Source: Bordetella sp.
GTDB lineage: Bacteria > Pseudomonadota > Gammaproteobacteria > Burkholderiales > Burkholderiaceae_B
DNA: 5,824 bases
Assembly (NCBI GenBank): GCA_027450125.1
Contig: DAIDKG010000014.1
Coordinates: 1 to 5,824 of the forward strand
Direction: 5' to 3'
Part shown: piece after piece, positions 5,577-5,824 of the stretch
How the letters are laid out: each line of letters opens with the position of its first letter
Numbering within the stretch: the first letter of the stretch is position 1
Notes under the pieces: model-generated
The model's input: the letters and a program-made list of their open reading frames with translations, nothing else
Told to the model about the DNA's origin: nothing
Database searches by the model: none
Made by a program: the position numbers and the translations under genes

Positions 5577-5824
5577 ATGCAGGGCACCGAGGATATTCGG
5601 CATTCCGGCGCGCGAATCGGGCAGCGCCTGCACGCGGGGGTTGCCGCCGTCTGCGTGCTGCTGCTGGCGCTGGTCATGAGCCTGCTCTGGTCGCAGTACG
5701 GCGACTACCAGGACACGCGGCATGCCGAGTCCGCCTTCCAGACGCTGCGATCCGCCCTGACCGGCATGGAAAAAGCCTCGTTCGAGCGCGGCCCTTCCAA
5801 CGCCGCCATGGGCGAGGAACTGCC
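5577..5824 (+). CDS. Membrane sensor-like protein, N-terminus only
   Basis: An open frame of 82 codons runs off the right edge. The start MQGTEDIRHSGARIG has a basic N-terminus (Arg8, Arg12, Arg17), followed by one hydrophobic segment (about residues 21-38, AGVAAVCVLLLALVMSLLW). This gives an inside-to-outside signal anchor. The next stretch is a predicted periplasmic helical region with AFQTLRSALTGMEKASFERGPSNAAMG. From memory, the ERGPSNAAMG-type segment after a first membrane helix is common in Burkholderiales GGDEF diguanylate cyclases and related sensors, so a c-di-GMP enzyme is a reasonable guess. The catalytic region is outside the window. The ribosome binding site is modest (AAAGG, 4 bases). 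No alternative ATG is visible upstream. Confidence 0.65.
   Translation, partial: MQGTEDIRHSGARIGQRLHAGVAAVCVLLLALVMSLLWSQYGDYQDTRHAESAFQTLRSALTGMEKASFERGPSNAAMGEEL

Noticed and set aside
5475..5723. 82-residue minus-strand frame across the divergent region
   Set aside because: It overlaps the sensor gene in antisense and has no domain. Only the last 10 codons carry a strong initiation signal.

Overview
The window reads as chromosomal core-metabolism DNA from a GC-rich betaproteobacterium of the order Burkholderiales. The protein sequences and a short intergenic repeat look most like Bordetella or Achromobacter; this rests on recognition from memory, since no search was possible. No mobile element, CRISPR array, tRNA or rRNA is visible. 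Codon use looks uniformly GC-rich, apart from one AT-rich patch near 5520-5570.

Layout, left to right. Positions 6-31 hold a strong hairpin that probably ends the ilv transcript. Positions 44-3424 hold ilvC, ilvH and ilvI, all on the minus strand, so transcription runs ilvI-ilvH-ilvC. A repeat-like element carrying a 24-codon small reading frame with its own ribosome binding site separates ilvI from ilvH. A hairpin and a C6T6 tract lie between ilvH and ilvC. Positions 3425-3810 are a gene-free stretch of about 390 bases holding a plausible ilvI promoter and a hairpin-rich 5' leader. Positions 3811-5383 hold a second minus-strand unit, in which a 3-hydroxybutyrate dehydrogenase gene is followed after 16 bases by yaaA. 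Positions 5384-5576 are a divergent control region with palindromes and a tiny upstream ORF. From 5577 a plus-strand gene starts and runs off the window. It encodes the N-terminus of a membrane-anchored sensor-like protein, possibly a diguanylate cyclase.

Function. IlvI (catalytic) and IlvH (regulatory) form acetohydroxyacid synthase and IlvC reduces and isomerises its product, so the first unit provides the first two common steps of isoleucine and valine synthesis. The second unit pairs ketone-body/polyhydroxybutyrate oxidation (3-hydroxybutyrate to acetoacetate, NAD+) with YaaA, whose E. coli homologue limits intracellular iron under peroxide stress.

I found no new multi-gene system. The items most worth a second look are the repeat and small ORF wedged between ilvI and ilvH, the structured ilvI leader, and the palindromes and strongly initiated 10-codon ORF ahead of hbdH.
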